Below, in pieces: positions 1-5,264 of a stretch of 5,264 nucleotides of DNA. The position numbers were made by a program, and so were the translations under genes. The notes beneath the pieces were generated by a model. That model saw only the letters and a list, made by a program, of their open reading frames with translations. It was not told the origin of the DNA and did no database searches. The stretch covers positions 1-5,264 of the forward strand of contig CAMLOC010000304.1 in NCBI GenBank assembly GCA_946481465.1, written 5' to 3'. How positions within the stretch are numbered: the first letter of the stretch is position 1; each line of letters starts with the position of its first letter. Source of the DNA: an uncultured Shinella sp. GTDB taxonomy: Bacteria; Pseudomonadota; Alphaproteobacteria; Rhizobiales; Rhizobiaceae.

Positions 1-864
1 CTTCGCCGCCTTCTCGTTGCCGCCCATGGCATAGATGCGCCGGCCGATCGTCGTGCGCATCGTCACGAAGGTGTAGAGCGCGATGAGCAGGCCCATGATG
101 ACGAGGACGTTCGGCAGACCGCGATAGGTGGAGAGCTGGAAGCCGAGGAAGATCGCCACGGCCGCGGTGATGGCCATCTGCACGGCGAAGAAGGCGAAGG
201 GCTCGTTCTCCGTCTCGTGCAGCGTGTTCATGCGCCGCTCGCGCAGGCCCGCATAGACGGCATAGCCGACAAGCAGGAGAACGGCGATCAGCGCGACGTA
301 GTTCTTGATGAGGCTGGTCGCCGGATCGGTGAGCGGCAGGAAATCCGGCACGAAGCCCGTGGAGAGGATCTGGAATTCCTTCGGGAACGGACCGACCGGG
401 CGGCCGCCGAGCACGACATAGGTCATGCCGCGGAAGACGAGCATGCCGGCGAGCGTGACGATGAAGGACGGGATCTTCTGGTAGGCCACCCAGTAGCCCT
501 GCGCAGCCCCCATCAGCGCGCCGACGAGAATGCAGAGCGGCACGACGATAATCGCCGGCAGCCCCCATTTCACCAGCATGATCGCCGATATCGCGCCGAT
601 GAAGGCGACGATGGAGCCGACCGAAAGGTCGATATGCCCCGCCACGATGATCAGCAGCATGCCCAGCGCCATGATGACGATGAACGAGTTCTGCAAGACG
701 AGGTTGGTGATGTTGACCGGGCGGAAGAGCACGCCGTTGGTGATGACCTGGAAGAAGATCATGATGACGACCAGCGCGACGAGCAGTCCGTATTCGCGGA
801 TGTTCCTGCGCAGGTAGTCTCCCACCGAAGGCTGGGTTGTCTTGGTCGCGGTATCGGTGGCCAT
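1..864 (-). CDS. gguB: GguB/MmsB, sugar ABC transporter permease (3' end cut off by window edge)
   Basis: This is the inner-membrane permease of a monosaccharide importer of the RbsC/XylH/MglC family (BPD_transp_2); it would form the channel fed by ChvE and powered by GguA. The visible 288 codons have no stop and run off the left edge; the family is usually close to 400 residues, so roughly 110 are missing. By eye, hydrophobic segments lie near residues 26-42, 58-77, 82-98, 103-126, 132-151, 187-206, 225-243 and 250-268. The family hallmark GHIDLSVGS is at 76-84, and the cytoplasmic ATPase-contacting loop GRRIYAMGGNEKAA is at 274-287, matching the RbsC-type GR.IYA.GGN motif. The ATG at 864 shares its A with the gguA TAA stop (TAATG), and GGGGAG lies eight bases upstream inside the gguA 3' end, so translation is probably coupled. 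In Agrobacterium the next gene is gguC/araD1, which would lie beyond the left edge. The gguB name rests on operon order plus sequence resemblance. Confidence 0.93.
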   Translation of the reverse strand, partial: MATDTATKTTQPSVGDYLRRNIREYGLLVALVVIMIFFQVITNGVLFRPVNITNLVLQNSFIVIMALGMLLIIVAGHIDLSVGSIVAFIGAISAIMLVKWGLPAIIVVPLCILVGALMGAAQGYWVAYQKIPSFIVTLAGMLVFRGMTYVVLGGRPVGPFPKEFQILSTGFVPDFLPLTDPATSLIKNYVALIAVLLLVGYAVYAGLRERRMNTLHETENEPFAFFAVQMAITAAVAIFLGFQLSTYRGLPNVLVIMGLLIALYTFVTMRTTIGRRIYAMGGNEKAAK

Positions 865-2399
865 TAGTGTTTCTCCCCGGAGCGCATGATGGCGCGCATG
901 ATGGATTCCTGGCTTGCTTCCGCCTTGGAAAGCTCGGCCACGATGCGTCCTTCGTTCATGACATAGATGCGATCGCAGGTCCCGAGCAGTTCCGGCATCT
1001 CTGACGAGATCATCAGGATGCCCTTGCCCTCGGCGGCAAGCTGGTTGATGATGGAATAGATTTCGAACTTGGCGCCGACATCGATGCCGCGCGTCGGCTC
1101 GTCGAGGATCAGCACCTGCGGATCCGTGAAGAGCCACTTGGACAGCACCACCTTCTGCTGGTTGCCGCCCGAAAGGTTGACCGCTTCCTGATAGATCGAG
1201 TGCGAGCGGATGCGCAGCTTCTGGCGATAGCCGGAGGCAACCTTGGCCTCCTGGTGGTTGTCGATGACCGTCGCCTTCGACACGCCGCCGAGATTGGCGA
1301 GCGTCGTGTTGTGCATGATGTTGTCAATGAGCACGAGACCGAGCTGTTTGCGGTCCTCGGTCACATAGGCAAGGCCGGCCTCGATCGCCTTCGGGATCGT
1401 GCTGACATCCACCGGCTTGCCGCGCATGGACACCTCGCCGGTGATCTTGTGGCCCCAGGACTTGCCGAACAGGCTCATCGCCGTTTCGGTGCGGCCCGCG
1501 CCCATCAGGCCGGCAATGCCGACGACCTCGCCCGCGCGCACGTTGAAGCCGATATCGTGCAGGAACTGCCGGTCGCGGTGATGCTGGTGGAAGACGTTCC
1601 AGTTCTTCACCTCGAGCAGCGTCTCGCCGATCTTCGGCTCGCGCGGCGGATAGCGGTCTTCCATGTCGCGGCCGACCATGCCCTTGATGATGCGGTCTTC
1701 GCTGATGTCCTCGCTGTGACAGTCCAGCGTCTCCACCGTGCCGCCGTCGCGCAGGATGGTGATCTGGTCGGCGACCTTCTTGATCTCGTTCAGCTTGTGC
1801 GAAATGATGATCGAGGTCATGCCCTGCGCGCGGAACTCCATGAGCAGCTTCAGGAGCGCGTCGGAGTCCTTTTCGTTCAGCGAGGCGGTCGGCTCGTCCA
1901 GGATGAGCAGGCGCACCTTCTTGGAGAGCGCCTTGGCGATCTCGACGAGCTGCTGCTTGCCCACGCCGATATCGGTGATCAGCGTCGACGGCGGCTCCTT
2001 GAGGCCCACCTTGTCGAGCAGTTCCTGCGTGCGGCGGAAGGTCTGCTTCCAGTCGATGACGCCGTTCGTCGCCACCTCGTTGCCGAGGAAGATGTTTTCG
2101 GCGATCGACAGGAGCGGCACCAGCGCCAGCTCCTGGTGGATGATGATGATGCCCAGATGCTCGCTGTCGGCAATCGTGGAGAAGCGACGGACTTCGCCGT
2201 CGAAATGGATTTCACCCTCGTAGGAGCCGGCCGGATAGACGCCGCTCAACACTTTCATGAGGGTGGATTTGCCGGCGCCGTTTTCGCCGACAAGGGCGTG
2301 GATCTCGCCTTCGCGGACCTTCAGGTTGACGTTGTCGAGGGCTTTCACGCCCGGAAACGTCTTCGTGATGCCGCGCATTTCGAGAAGGGTCTTGCTCAT
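864..2399 (-). CDS. gguA: GguA/MmsA, sugar ABC transporter ATP-binding protein (two fused ATPase domains)
   Basis: This 511-residue protein is the cytoplasmic ATPase of a carbohydrate importer of the RbsA/XylG/MglA family (CUT2 class), where two nucleotide-binding domains are fused. Domain 1 has Walker [10 protein letters not shown] at 38-46, a relaxed signature [15 protein letters not shown] at 144-158, Walker B LLILDEP at 164-170 and the switch His at 201. Domain 2 has a degenerate P-loop GLMGAGRTE at 297-305 (Arg303 in place of Lys), a good signature NLSGGNQQK at 408-416, Walker B VLILDEP at 429-435 and Ser466 where the switch His would be. This asymmetry is normal for the family, with one competent and one degenerate site. 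The length is typical. The ATG at 2399 has a modest GGAAA seven bases upstream. Its TAA overlaps the gguB ATG by one base. The gene follows chvE after a 118-base gap with a hairpin. In Agrobacterium, GguAB takes up L-arabinose, D-fucose, D-galactose, D-glucose and D-xylose; the same range is inferred here. Confidence 0.95.
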   Translation of the reverse strand: MSKTLLEMRGITKTFPGVKALDNVNLKVREGEIHALVGENGAGKSTLMKVLSGVYPAGSYEGEIHFDGEVRRFSTIADSEHLGIIIIHQELALVPLLSIAENIFLGNEVATNGVIDWKQTFRRTQELLDKVGLKEPPSTLITDIGVGKQQLVEIAKALSKKVRLLILDEPTASLNEKDSDALLKLLMEFRAQGMTSIIISHKLNEIKKVADQITILRDGGTVETLDCHSEDISEDRIIKGMVGRDMEDRYPPREPKIGETLLEVKNWNVFHQHHRDRQFLHDIGFNVRAGEVVGIAGLMGAGRTETAMSLFGKSWGHKITGEVSMRGKPVDVSTIPKAIEAGLAYVTEDRKQLGLVLIDNIMHNTTLANLGGVSKATVIDNHQEAKVASGYRQKLRIRSHSIYQEAVNLSGGNQQKVVLSKWLFTDPQVLILDEPTRGIDVGAKFEIYSIINQLAAEGKGILMISSEMPELLGTCDRIYVMNEGRIVAELSKAEASQESIMRAIMRSGEKH

Positions 2400-2406
2400 G
2401 TATCAG

Positions 2407-2411
2407 TTTCC
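2407..2411 (-). promoter_or_regulatory. gguA ribosome binding site (weak)
   Basis: On the minus strand GGAAA lies seven bases before the gguA ATG at 2399. It is a weaker Shine-Dalgarno match than those of chvE (AGGGAGAG) and gguB (GGGGAG). A short CCCC/GGGG hairpin (2425-2428 with 2435-2438) lies just upstream in the message. TTTCC at 2437-2441 could also pair with this GGAAA. Lower gguA translation relative to chvE is therefore plausible but only inferred. Confidence 0.5.
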
Positions 2412-2474
2412 AGCGGCCAGTCATCCCCTTCGGCGGGGAAACCGAGCCTATTCGCTCTGCGATCCGGAGAAAAG

Positions 2475-2501
2475 AGGGTTCGCGCAGCCTGCGCGAACCC
2501 C
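2475..2501 (-). terminator. Hairpin between chvE and gguA: attenuator or mRNA-stabilising stem-loop
   Basis: A perfect inverted repeat is formed by 2476-2486 and 2490-2485-type pairing: arms 2476-2485 (GGGTTCGCGC) and 2491-2500 (GCGCGAACCC) match at all ten positions, and A2486-T2490 extends the stem to 11 bp with a three-base loop. Read in the chvE message it begins 17 bases after the stop codon and is followed by TCTTTTCTCC, a T-rich but interrupted tract. That makes it a credible but imperfect intrinsic terminator. With gguA and gguB downstream on the same strand, partial termination or protection of the chvE 3' end from exonucleases is more likely than full termination. Such intercistronic stems after binding-protein genes are known in other ABC operons (for example malE-malF). 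The strand given is that of the operon; the stem itself is symmetrical. Confidence 0.7.
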
Positions 2502-2517
2502 GGAGAAGGAAGAAGGA

Positions 2518-3591
2518 TCAGTTCTTCAGCTGGTCGGCCGTGTAGTAGGCCGAGTCCGTGACGAGGATCTTTTCCGCGTTGGACTTGTCGACGGCGACGG
2601 GCTTCAGGAGGTAGGACGGAACAACCTTGACGCCGTTGTCGTAGGTCTTGGTGTCGTTCACTTCCGGCTCCTTGCCTTCCAGGATCGCGTTGACCATGCC
2701 GACGGTGACCTTGGCCAGTTCGCGGGTGTCCTTGAAGACCGTGGAATACTGCTCGTCGGCGAGGATCGACTTGACGGACGGCAGTTCCGCGTCCTGACCG
2801 GTGACGACCGCCATCGGCTGGTCGCCCGAGCCGTAGCCGACGCCCTTCAGGGCCGACAGGATACCGATGGAAAGGCCGTCATAGGGCGACAGGACGCCAT
2901 CGACGCGGCCATCGGTGTAGGTCGAGGAGAGCAGGTTTTCCATGCGGGCCTGCGCGACGGCGCCGTCCCAGCGCAGCGTGCCGACGGTTTCCATGCCGGT
3001 CTGGCCCGACTTGATGACGATATCGCCGCTGTCGATCAGCGGCTGGATGACCGACATCGCGCCGTCATAGAAGAAGAAGGCGTTGTTGTCGTCCGGCGAG
3101 CCGCCGAACAGCTCGACGTTCCACGGCTTGGTGTCCGGGAACTTCGCCTTCAGGCCGTCGACAAGGCTGGAGGCCTGGAGAACGCCGACCTGGAAGTTGT
3201 CGAAGGTGGCGTAGTAGTCGACATTGCCCGAATCGCGGATGAGGCGGTCATAGGCGATGACCTTCACGCCGGCGTCCGCTGCCTTCTGCAGGATGTCGGA
3301 AAGCGTCGTGCCGTCGATGGCGCCGATGACGAGAACCTTCGCGCCCTTGGTGACCATGTTCTCGATCTGGGCGAGCTGGTTCGGGATGTCGTCGTCAGCG
3401 AACTGCAGGTCCGGCGTGTAGCCGGCATCCTTGAAGAGCTTCTCCATCGTCTCGCCGTCGGAAATCCAGCGGGTCGAGGTCTTGGTGGGCATGGAAATGC
3501 CGACCATGCCCTTGTCCTGGGCGAAGGACGGCGCCACGAACGACGCAACGCTGATGGCAGCGGCGGCGAGAAGCGAAGTGATCATTTTCAT
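2518..3591 (-). CDS. chvE: ChvE, periplasmic multiple-monosaccharide-binding protein
   Basis: This is a periplasmic sugar-binding protein of the ribose/galactose-binding (Peripla_BP_4) family, 357 residues as called, close to Agrobacterium ChvE. A Sec signal peptide is clear: MKMITS, a hydrophobic stretch to about residue 20, and probable cleavage after SFA (residue 24), leaving a mature start QDKG. Segments I recognise as ChvE-like include MPTKTSTRW at 34-42, [18 protein letters not shown] at 66-83, IDGTTLSD at 92-99, YDRLIR at 114-119, [17 protein letters not shown] at 163-179, [10 protein letters not shown] at 234-243, GQDAE at 265-269 and the tail [14 protein letters not shown] at 321-334. 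Arg41, Asp115, Arg116, Asp238 and Asp267 sit in regions that line the sugar cleft in this family. The ATG at 3591 is chosen because it opens the signal peptide and has AGGGAGAG eight bases upstream; the frame stays open to a TTG at 3741, but that extension is low-complexity and would bury the signal peptide. It is the first gene of the operon. In Agrobacterium, ChvE also presents sugars to the VirA sensor. Confidence 0.96.
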   Translation of the reverse strand: MKMITSLLAAAAISVASFVAPSFAQDKGMVGISMPTKTSTRWISDGETMEKLFKDAGYTPDLQFADDDIPNQLAQIENMVTKGAKVLVIGAIDGTTLSDILQKAADAGVKVIAYDRLIRDSGNVDYYATFDNFQVGVLQASSLVDGLKAKFPDTKPWNVELFGGSPDDNNAFFFYDGAMSVIQPLIDSGDIVIKSGQTGMETVGTLRWDGAVAQARMENLLSSTYTDGRVDGVLSPYDGLSIGILSALKGVGYGSGDQPMAVVTGQDAELPSVKSILADEQYSTVFKDTRELAKVTVGMVNAILEGKEPEVNDTKTYDNGVKVVPSYLLKPVAVDKSNAEKILVTDSAYYTADQLKN

Positions 3592-3741
3592 TGAAAGGTC
3601 TCTCCCTGGTGCGCACTGGCCGGGATCGCGGCCAGGCATTGTTCTGTGCACGGGCGGGGTCGCATTCAGACGACGGCCTGGACTGGAGGGCAGAAAGCCC
3701 GCCGGCCCTTCTCCCAAGGACCCCAGCGCACATCGGCGCAA
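3592..3741 (-). other. Probable chvE mRNA leader, GC-rich and structured
   Basis: If the chvE promoter is the one proposed near 3742-3768, the message carries an untranslated leader of roughly 140 bases. It has several self-complementary segments: CTGGCCG (3616-3622) with CGGCCAG (3629-3635), GGGC (3688-3691) with GCCC (3697-3700), and the 8-base palindrome GTGCGCAC (3609-3616), which overlaps the first stem and could compete with it. I see no match to a known riboswitch class and no convincing small gene with its own ribosome site. The leader may just be a spacer, or it may tune chvE translation. Confidence 0.4.
3600..3607 (-). promoter_or_regulatory. chvE ribosome binding site
   Basis: On the minus strand AGGGAGAG ends eight bases before the chvE ATG at 3591. 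This fixes the start at the signal-peptide Met rather than at upstream in-frame codons. A 7-bp hairpin (3616-3622 with 3629-3635) sits eight bases upstream of this site in the message. Confidence 0.75.
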
Positions 3742-3768
3742 CCTCTACCGAATTGCCATAACTGTCAA
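3742..3768 (-). promoter_or_regulatory. Candidate chvE promoter
   Basis: On the minus strand a perfect TTGACA (-35, 3768 to 3763) is followed after 15 bases by TAGAGG (3747 to 3742), a poor -10 match; alternative -10 registers with a 16-18 base spacer are no better. A good -35 with a weak -10 suits a promoter that needs an activator. The dyads at 3786-3805 would lie roughly 50-65 bases upstream of the expected start site, the usual place for a LysR-type activator. The -35 call is firmer than the -10 call. Confidence 0.42.
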
Positions 3769-3785
3769 ATGCAATAAGCTTCTAA

Positions 3786-3805
3786 TTTGATATCAAAATT
3801 GATAT
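3786..3805. promoter_or_regulatory. Candidate GbpR operator (overlapping dyads)
   Basis: Two overlapping inverted repeats sit between chvE and gbpR: the perfect 12-bp palindrome TTTGATATCAAA (3786-3797) and ATATCAA-AA-TTGATAT (3790-3796 with 3799-3805). TTGATAT also occurs as a direct repeat 12 bases apart (3787 and 3799), close to one helical turn. LysR-type regulators bind AT-rich interrupted dyads in exactly this kind of divergent intergenic position, often containing a T-N11-A core; T3786 and A3798 satisfy that spacing. This is inference from position and symmetry; I know of no defined GbpR site to compare it with. Confidence 0.5.
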
Positions 3806-3826
3806 ACAGTGCCGGATATATACTAT
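3799..3826 (+). promoter_or_regulatory. Candidate gbpR promoter
   Basis: TTGATA (3799-3804, five of six matches to TTGACA) and TACTAT (3821-3826, four of six matches to TATAAT) are 16 bases apart. TATACT at 3819-3824 is a better -10 but would leave only 14 bases. The -35 lies inside the right arm of the proposed operator dyad, so GbpR bound there could repress its own gene, a common LysR-family arrangement. The expected leader is short, about 12-15 bases. Confidence 0.4.
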
Positions 3827-3837
3827 TTTTATCGATC

Positions 3838-3841
3838 GAGG
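3838..3841 (+). promoter_or_regulatory. gbpR ribosome binding site
   Basis: GAGG ends five bases before the ATG at 3847. It supports that start over the in-frame TTG at 3787, which lies inside the proposed operator, upstream of the proposed -10, and has no purine-rich site in front of it. Confidence 0.65.
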
Positions 3842-3846
3842 TAACC

Positions 3847-4851
3847 ATGCGTTCGGAAGACGACATCGAAGCCCAGCTTTTCCCGGGCGGCGGGGACGAC
3901 CTGCAGGGCGTCGGCCTGTTGCGCAGCGGCCTGAAGCTCAGCCACCTGCGCATGATCGTCGCCATCGAGGAGCACGGCCAGGTGAGCGCGGCCGCCGATG
4001 CGCTGAACATCTCGCAGCCCGCCGCCTCCCGCATGCTGACGGAAATGGAGACCATCCTCAAGGCGCCGCTCTGCGAGCGCGTCTCGCGCGGCGTGGCGCT
4101 TACCGCCTTCGGCCGGGCCTTCGCGCGACGGGCGCGCACCATCCTGCTGGAGTTGCGCGAGGTCGACCGCGAGCTTTCCGCCCTGAAATCCGGCACCGGC
4201 GGCTCGGTCTTCCTCGGCTCGGTGACGGCGCCGGCGATCAGCCTCGCCGTGCCGGCGATCCAGCAGGTCAGCGCCGCCTATCCCGGCATCGAGGTGAACG
4301 TGCGCGTGGAGACGAGCAACGTGCTCGCCCGCGAACTGCTGGCCGCGCGGCAGGACTTCATCATCGCCCGTGTACCCGACGATCTCAACCCGCGGCTCTT
4401 CGACGTCACCGAGATCGGCATCGAGAAGGCCTGCCTCATCGTGCGCAAGGGCCATCCGCTGCTGGAAAAGCCCGTCGCAGGGCTTGCCGACCTGCCGCAT
4501 TACGACTGGGTCTTCCAGCCGGCCGGCACGCTGCTTCGCCGGCGTATCGAAGAACTGTTCCTCGCCGCCGGCGTGCCGCTGCCTTCCACCGTGGTCAACA
4601 CCTCGTCCATCCTGCTCACGACCGCCATCGTCTGCGGCTCGAACGCGATAGCGCCCGTCGCCCGCGACATGGCCGTCTTCATTGCCGATGTCGGCGCGCA
4701 GGCCGGCGAGATCAGCATCCTCAACACGGATTTCGAGATCGACATCAAGCCGTACAGCCTTATCTCCGTCAAAGGCAGGGCGCTGCCGCCGAGCGCCAAA
4801 CTGCTCTATGATCTGATCCTGCAACGCAGCCGGATGCTTTCGCCGGACTGA
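3847..4851 (+). CDS. gbpR: GbpR, LysR-type regulator of the chvE sugar operon
   Basis: This 334-residue cytoplasmic regulator has a winged helix-turn-helix at about residues 30-90 (LSHLRMIVAIEEHGQVSAAA, then DALNISQPAASRMLTEME, then the LTAFGRAFARRA wing region) and a LysR co-inducer-binding domain from about 118 to 325. The match to the LysR pattern (AA..LNISQPA.SR....E) is strong. An N-terminal extension of about 28 residues, acidic and glycine-containing (SEDDIEAQ, PGGGDD), precedes the DNA-binding domain; most LysR proteins start it within the first few residues. The start at 3847 is chosen for ATG plus GAGG. The gene is divergent from chvE across 255 bases. In Agrobacterium, GbpR regulates chvE in response to sugars such as L-arabinose, D-galactose, D-glucose and D-fucose, and the naming here rests on that arrangement plus the fold. 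The stop codon overlaps the ribosome site of the next gene, so the two are probably cotranscribed. Confidence 0.9.
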   Translation: MRSEDDIEAQLFPGGGDDLQGVGLLRSGLKLSHLRMIVAIEEHGQVSAAADALNISQPAASRMLTEMETILKAPLCERVSRGVALTAFGRAFARRARTILLELREVDRELSALKSGTGGSVFLGSVTAPAISLAVPAIQQVSAAYPGIEVNVRVETSNVLARELLAARQDFIIARVPDDLNPRLFDVTEIGIEKACLIVRKGHPLLEKPVAGLADLPHYDWVFQPAGTLLRRRIEELFLAAGVPLPSTVVNTSSILLTTAIVCGSNAIAPVARDMAVFIADVGAQAGEISILNTDFEIDIKPYSLISVKGRALPPSAKLLYDLILQRSRMLSPD

Positions 4852-4856
4852 GGAGG
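4851..4856 (+). promoter_or_regulatory. Ribosome binding site of the J-domain-like gene, overlapping the gbpR stop
   Basis: A perfect AGGAGG begins on the last base of the gbpR TGA and is followed by six bases and then ATG at 4863. It is the strongest Shine-Dalgarno in the window. It fixes the start of the downstream gene and suggests translational coupling to gbpR. Confidence 0.8.
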
Positions 4857-4862
4857 CCTTTC

Positions 4863-5264
4863 ATGTTCGGCATGACCGTTTTCGAATCCGTGCTGGAACG
4901 GCTGAAGGCCGAGGCGCGCCAGGCCGCCGAGGACGAGGCGCCCGACGACGACGACGGCCCGGCCGAGGTACGCGGCCTGCCCTCCGGCTTTACCGGCCTC
5001 GGCACGGGCGGGGTCTTCATGTCCGGCCCGCAGGCGGCGGCCGCCTATCTCGACCTCTACGAGGAACCGGCCCCGGCCGAACCCGAGCAACCGCCGCCGC
5101 CCGCCGAACCGCCGCCGCCCCCGCCGCATCTCCTGCGCGTCGCGCCGGAGGAGGTGGCGAGCGATCTCGGCCTCACCGGCCGGGAAAGCGTCGAGGAACT
5201 GCTCGCCCGCCGGCGCGGCTTCGCGCGGGAAAACCATCCCGACCGCGCGCCGGAGGACCTGCGC
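4863..5264 (+). CDS. Uncharacterised protein ending, within the window, in a J-domain-like HPD region (3' end cut off)
   Basis: I do not recognise this gene as a named protein. The frame is open for 134 codons to the right edge. In order it shows a short amphipathic N-terminus (MFGMTVFESVLERLKAEARQ, 1-20), an acidic run (EDEAPDDDDG, 23-32), a glycine-rich patch with GFTGLGTGG at 42-50, AAAAYLDLYEE at 58-68, a proline/glutamate tract (69-88), and then a probable helix from about 95 leading into LLARRRGFARENHPDRAPED at 113-132. A basic helix ending in HPD (125-127) followed by R and acidic residues is the core of a DnaJ J-domain (helix II, HPD loop, start of helix III), which stimulates Hsp70 ATPase. 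There is no signal peptide or membrane segment. The strong AGGAGG and 11-base gap to gbpR support expression as a second cistron. GC-rich wobble use matches the neighbours. The HPD could be coincidental, since helix I is not obvious and the rest of the domain lies outside. Confidence 0.78.
   Translation, partial: MFGMTVFESVLERLKAEARQAAEDEAPDDDDGPAEVRGLPSGFTGLGTGGVFMSGPQAAAAYLDLYEEPAPAEPEQPPPPAEPPPPPPHLLRVAPEEVASDLGLTGRESVEELLARRRGFARENHPDRAPEDLR
5091..5126 (+). repeat. CCG-rich low-complexity tract encoding a proline run
   Basis: Twelve codons, nearly all CCG or CCC with one GCC-GAA interruption, encode four Pro, Ala-Glu, then six Pro (residues 77-88 of the J-domain-like protein). The tract probably forms a stiff, unstructured linker between the N-terminal part and the J-like part. 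Such runs can vary in length by replication slippage. Confidence 0.6.

Noticed and set aside
297..305. Apparent inactivating change in the second GguA P-loop (residues 297-305 of GguA, Arg for Lys) and Ser for the switch His at residue 466; coordinates here are residue numbers
   Set aside because: A degenerate second ATPase site is normal in the RbsA/XylG/MglA family, so this is not a sign of a broken gene.
217..867. 216-codon plus-strand frame opposite gguB
   Set aside because: It is an Asp/Arg/His-rich shadow; the minus strand encodes a hydrophobic permease with family hallmarks.
1200..2561. 453-codon open frame on the plus strand, antisense to gguA
   Set aside because: It is rich in Asp, Arg, Val, Leu and His with no recognisable domain, as expected opposite a GC-rich gene with strong wobble bias; gguA on the other strand has complete ABC motifs.
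2257..3594. 445-codon open frame on the plus strand, antisense to chvE
   Set aside because: It has the composition typical of an antisense shadow and lies opposite an unmistakable ChvE with signal peptide and ribosome site.
3592..3741. 50-residue N-terminal extension of ChvE starting at the TTG at 3741
   Set aside because: It would place charged and proline-rich residues ahead of a clean signal peptide, and the internal ATG at 3591 has its own strong ribosome site.
3829..4824. 331-codon open frame on the minus strand, antisense to gbpR
   Set aside because: It has no recognisable motif, low-complexity Gly/Arg/Asp composition, and lies opposite a clear LysR protein.
4806..5237. 143-codon minus-strand frame opposite the J-domain-like gene
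   Set aside because: It is Gly/Arg-rich from complementing the CCG tract and has no convincing ribosome site, whereas the plus-strand gene has AGGAGG at ideal spacing.
1..5264. CRISPR arrays, tRNA or rRNA genes, insertion sequences, phage or defence genes
   Set aside because: I saw no regularly spaced repeats, no tRNA-like cloverleaf, no transposase or terminal inverted repeats; the window is almost filled by the transporter operon, its regulator and one partial gene.

Overview
The window looks like a chromosomal segment of an alphaproteobacterium of the Rhizobiaceae (Agrobacterium/Rhizobium/Ensifer/Shinella type). The basis is the GC-rich coding sequence, the GC-biased third codon positions, and a gene order I recognise from Agrobacterium: chvE-gguA-gguB (the last two also called mmsA-mmsB) with a divergent gbpR. 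The species cannot be fixed from the sequence alone.

Left and centre (1-3591, minus strand): a monosaccharide ABC importer operon, read right to left. chvE (2518-3591) encodes the periplasmic sugar-binding protein. gguA (864-2399) encodes the double ATPase. gguB (1-864, cut by the left edge) encodes the membrane permease. gguA and gguB share one base in a TAATG stop/start. chvE and gguA are separated by 118 bases holding a strong 11-bp hairpin followed by a T-rich stretch, a likely attenuator or mRNA 3'-end stabiliser that would let the binding protein be made in excess over the membrane and ATPase parts.

Control region (3592-3846): a divergent intergenic region. A GC-rich, structured chvE leader of roughly 140 bases is followed by a strikingly AT-rich patch (12 G/C in the 52 bases 3781-3832). 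This patch holds overlapping dyads around TTTGATATCAAA and ATATCAA-AA-TTGATAT, the best candidate for the GbpR operator, with candidate promoters for chvE on one side and gbpR on the other.

Right (3847-5264, plus strand): gbpR encodes a LysR-type regulator known in Agrobacterium to control chvE in response to sugars. Eleven bases after its stop, with a perfect AGGAGG overlapping that stop, begins an unrecognised gene cut by the right edge. Its visible 134 residues have an acidic/proline-rich low-complexity middle and end in a J-domain-like helix plus HPD tripeptide. This apparent gbpR-coupled J-domain-like protein is the least explained element here.

Working model: sugar outside the cell binds ChvE, which delivers it to GguB/GguA for uptake. 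GbpR senses sugar or a derived signal in the cytoplasm and activates the chvE operon. In Agrobacterium, ChvE also couples sugar to virulence sensing through VirA, but nothing in this window shows whether that applies here.
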